Positions 63,764 through 64,000 of a stretch of 64,000 nt of DNA are shown here, piece after piece. The translations under genes and the position numbers were made by a program. The first letter of the stretch is position 1, and each line of letters begins with the position of its first letter. The stretch covers positions 114,673 through 178,672 of the forward strand of contig JAUICH010000011.1 of the NCBI GenBank assembly GCA_030427505.1, read 5' to 3'. The notes beneath the pieces were generated by a model. That model searched no databases. It had not been told where the DNA came from and was given only the letters and a program-made list of their open reading frames with translations. Origin of the DNA: Verrucomicrobiia bacterium. GTDB lineage: Bacteria > Verrucomicrobiota > Verrucomicrobiia > Verrucomicrobiales > DEV007.

Positions 63764-63874
63764 GGCAGTGTGGACAAATTGGAGAACGGACCGGAAATGA
63801 AGAAGGGGAAAGAGAACTCAGCGCCGCGAAGCGGCGAATACCAAGAGACGCGGCCCCAATTTGTCCACACTGCC
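63764..63874. mobile_element. element B: TA-flanked MITE-like element, copy 2
   Basis: The 111-bp unit matches 36151-36261 in length and orientation, with a few substitutions in the middle (AAGGGGAAAGAG against AAAAGGAGAGTG). TA dinucleotides lie at 63762-63763 and 63875-63876. The ends GGCAGTGTGGACAAATTGG and its complement are exact. Confidence 0.82.
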
Positions 63875-64000
63875 TAGTGCACTGACCGCCTTAAAATGAT
63901 GAGCGCTTGGTCTGAACAAAGAGCCGCTGGCGGCAGGGCGGGAACCGGTCTTTTTGGCTGGGGTCTTCGTTGCTCTTCAGTCAGTTATGATTCACATAGC
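63875..64000. mobile_element. element A: MITE-like element, copy 2 (cut by the window end)
   Basis: It starts at the TA that ends element B copy 2, with GTGCACTGACCGCC, and follows 35953 onward almost base for base except around 63927-63947. It runs off the window, so its right end is not seen. Order here is B then A, whereas copy 1 is A then B. Confidence 0.75.

Noticed and set aside
1..64000. rRNA and tRNA genes
   Set aside because: No cloverleaf, rRNA-like block or anticodon arm was recognised by eye; a covariance search was not possible here.

Overview
The window looks like a chromosomal segment of a Verrucomicrobiota bacterium (PVC superphylum), GC-rich apart from one insert. The call rests on gene families typical of that group: DUF1549/DUF1553 cytochrome proteins paired with a DUF1501 Tat protein, three very large PVC-type haem-binding propeller/HEAT/cytochrome c proteins, a sulfatase, a DUF4838 protein, ThuA, DUF6807, FG-GAP/UnbV proteins and several Tat-exported enzymes. 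Planctomycetota share many of these families, so the phylum is an inference.

Layout. 1-4438: a partial small cytochrome gene divergent from a DUF1549/DUF1553-DUF1501 pair. 4558-10845: single metabolic genes (cupin, double GNAT, TIM-barrel epimerase-like, enolase-superfamily, degenerate rhodanese lipoprotein, serine hydrolase, VOC). 10867-29377: a long minus-strand series read from right to left: DUF3500, PL10-like pectate lyase, a TolQ/ExbB-like channel with two ExbD-like coiled-coil partners, an FG-GAP protein, a PQQ-type propeller, and two giant cytochrome-bearing dehydrogenase-like proteins. 29511-30893 is a sulfatase.

30894-34317 is an AT-richer island holding one 1023-aa gene that joins an HD domain to a GHKL (Hsp90-like) ATPase. 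It is flanked by a DUF434 gene broken by a 7-bp tandem duplication. 35171-40349 has a TIM-barrel gene followed by two short TA-flanked inverted-repeat elements, an SHD1 protein, a methyltransferase/FAD-oxidoreductase pair and a sialidase-like protein.

40401-45692 is the most unusual part. It holds an almost pure poly-serine protein, divergent from a GT9-like glycosyltransferase and a gene that fuses a sulfotransferase-like domain to a methyltransferase, then a membrane pseudokinase. 46141-48735 holds a sigma factor facing its probable anti-sigma/PDZ partners across a bidirectional terminator. 48972-63666 holds a duplicated FG-GAP/UnbV protein, a RAYT transposase with REPIN-like repeats, a ThuA-discoidin-dehydrogenase-cytochrome giant, a PEGA/FGE-fold protein, a small membrane protein and a DUF4838 protein. 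The window closes on second copies of the TA-flanked elements in swapped order.

Taken together, many genes look like an exported polysaccharide-degrading and periplasmic redox repertoire (pectate lyase, sulfatase, sialidase-like, DUF4838, cytochrome-dehydrogenases). No rRNA, tRNA, CRISPR array or phage genes were seen.
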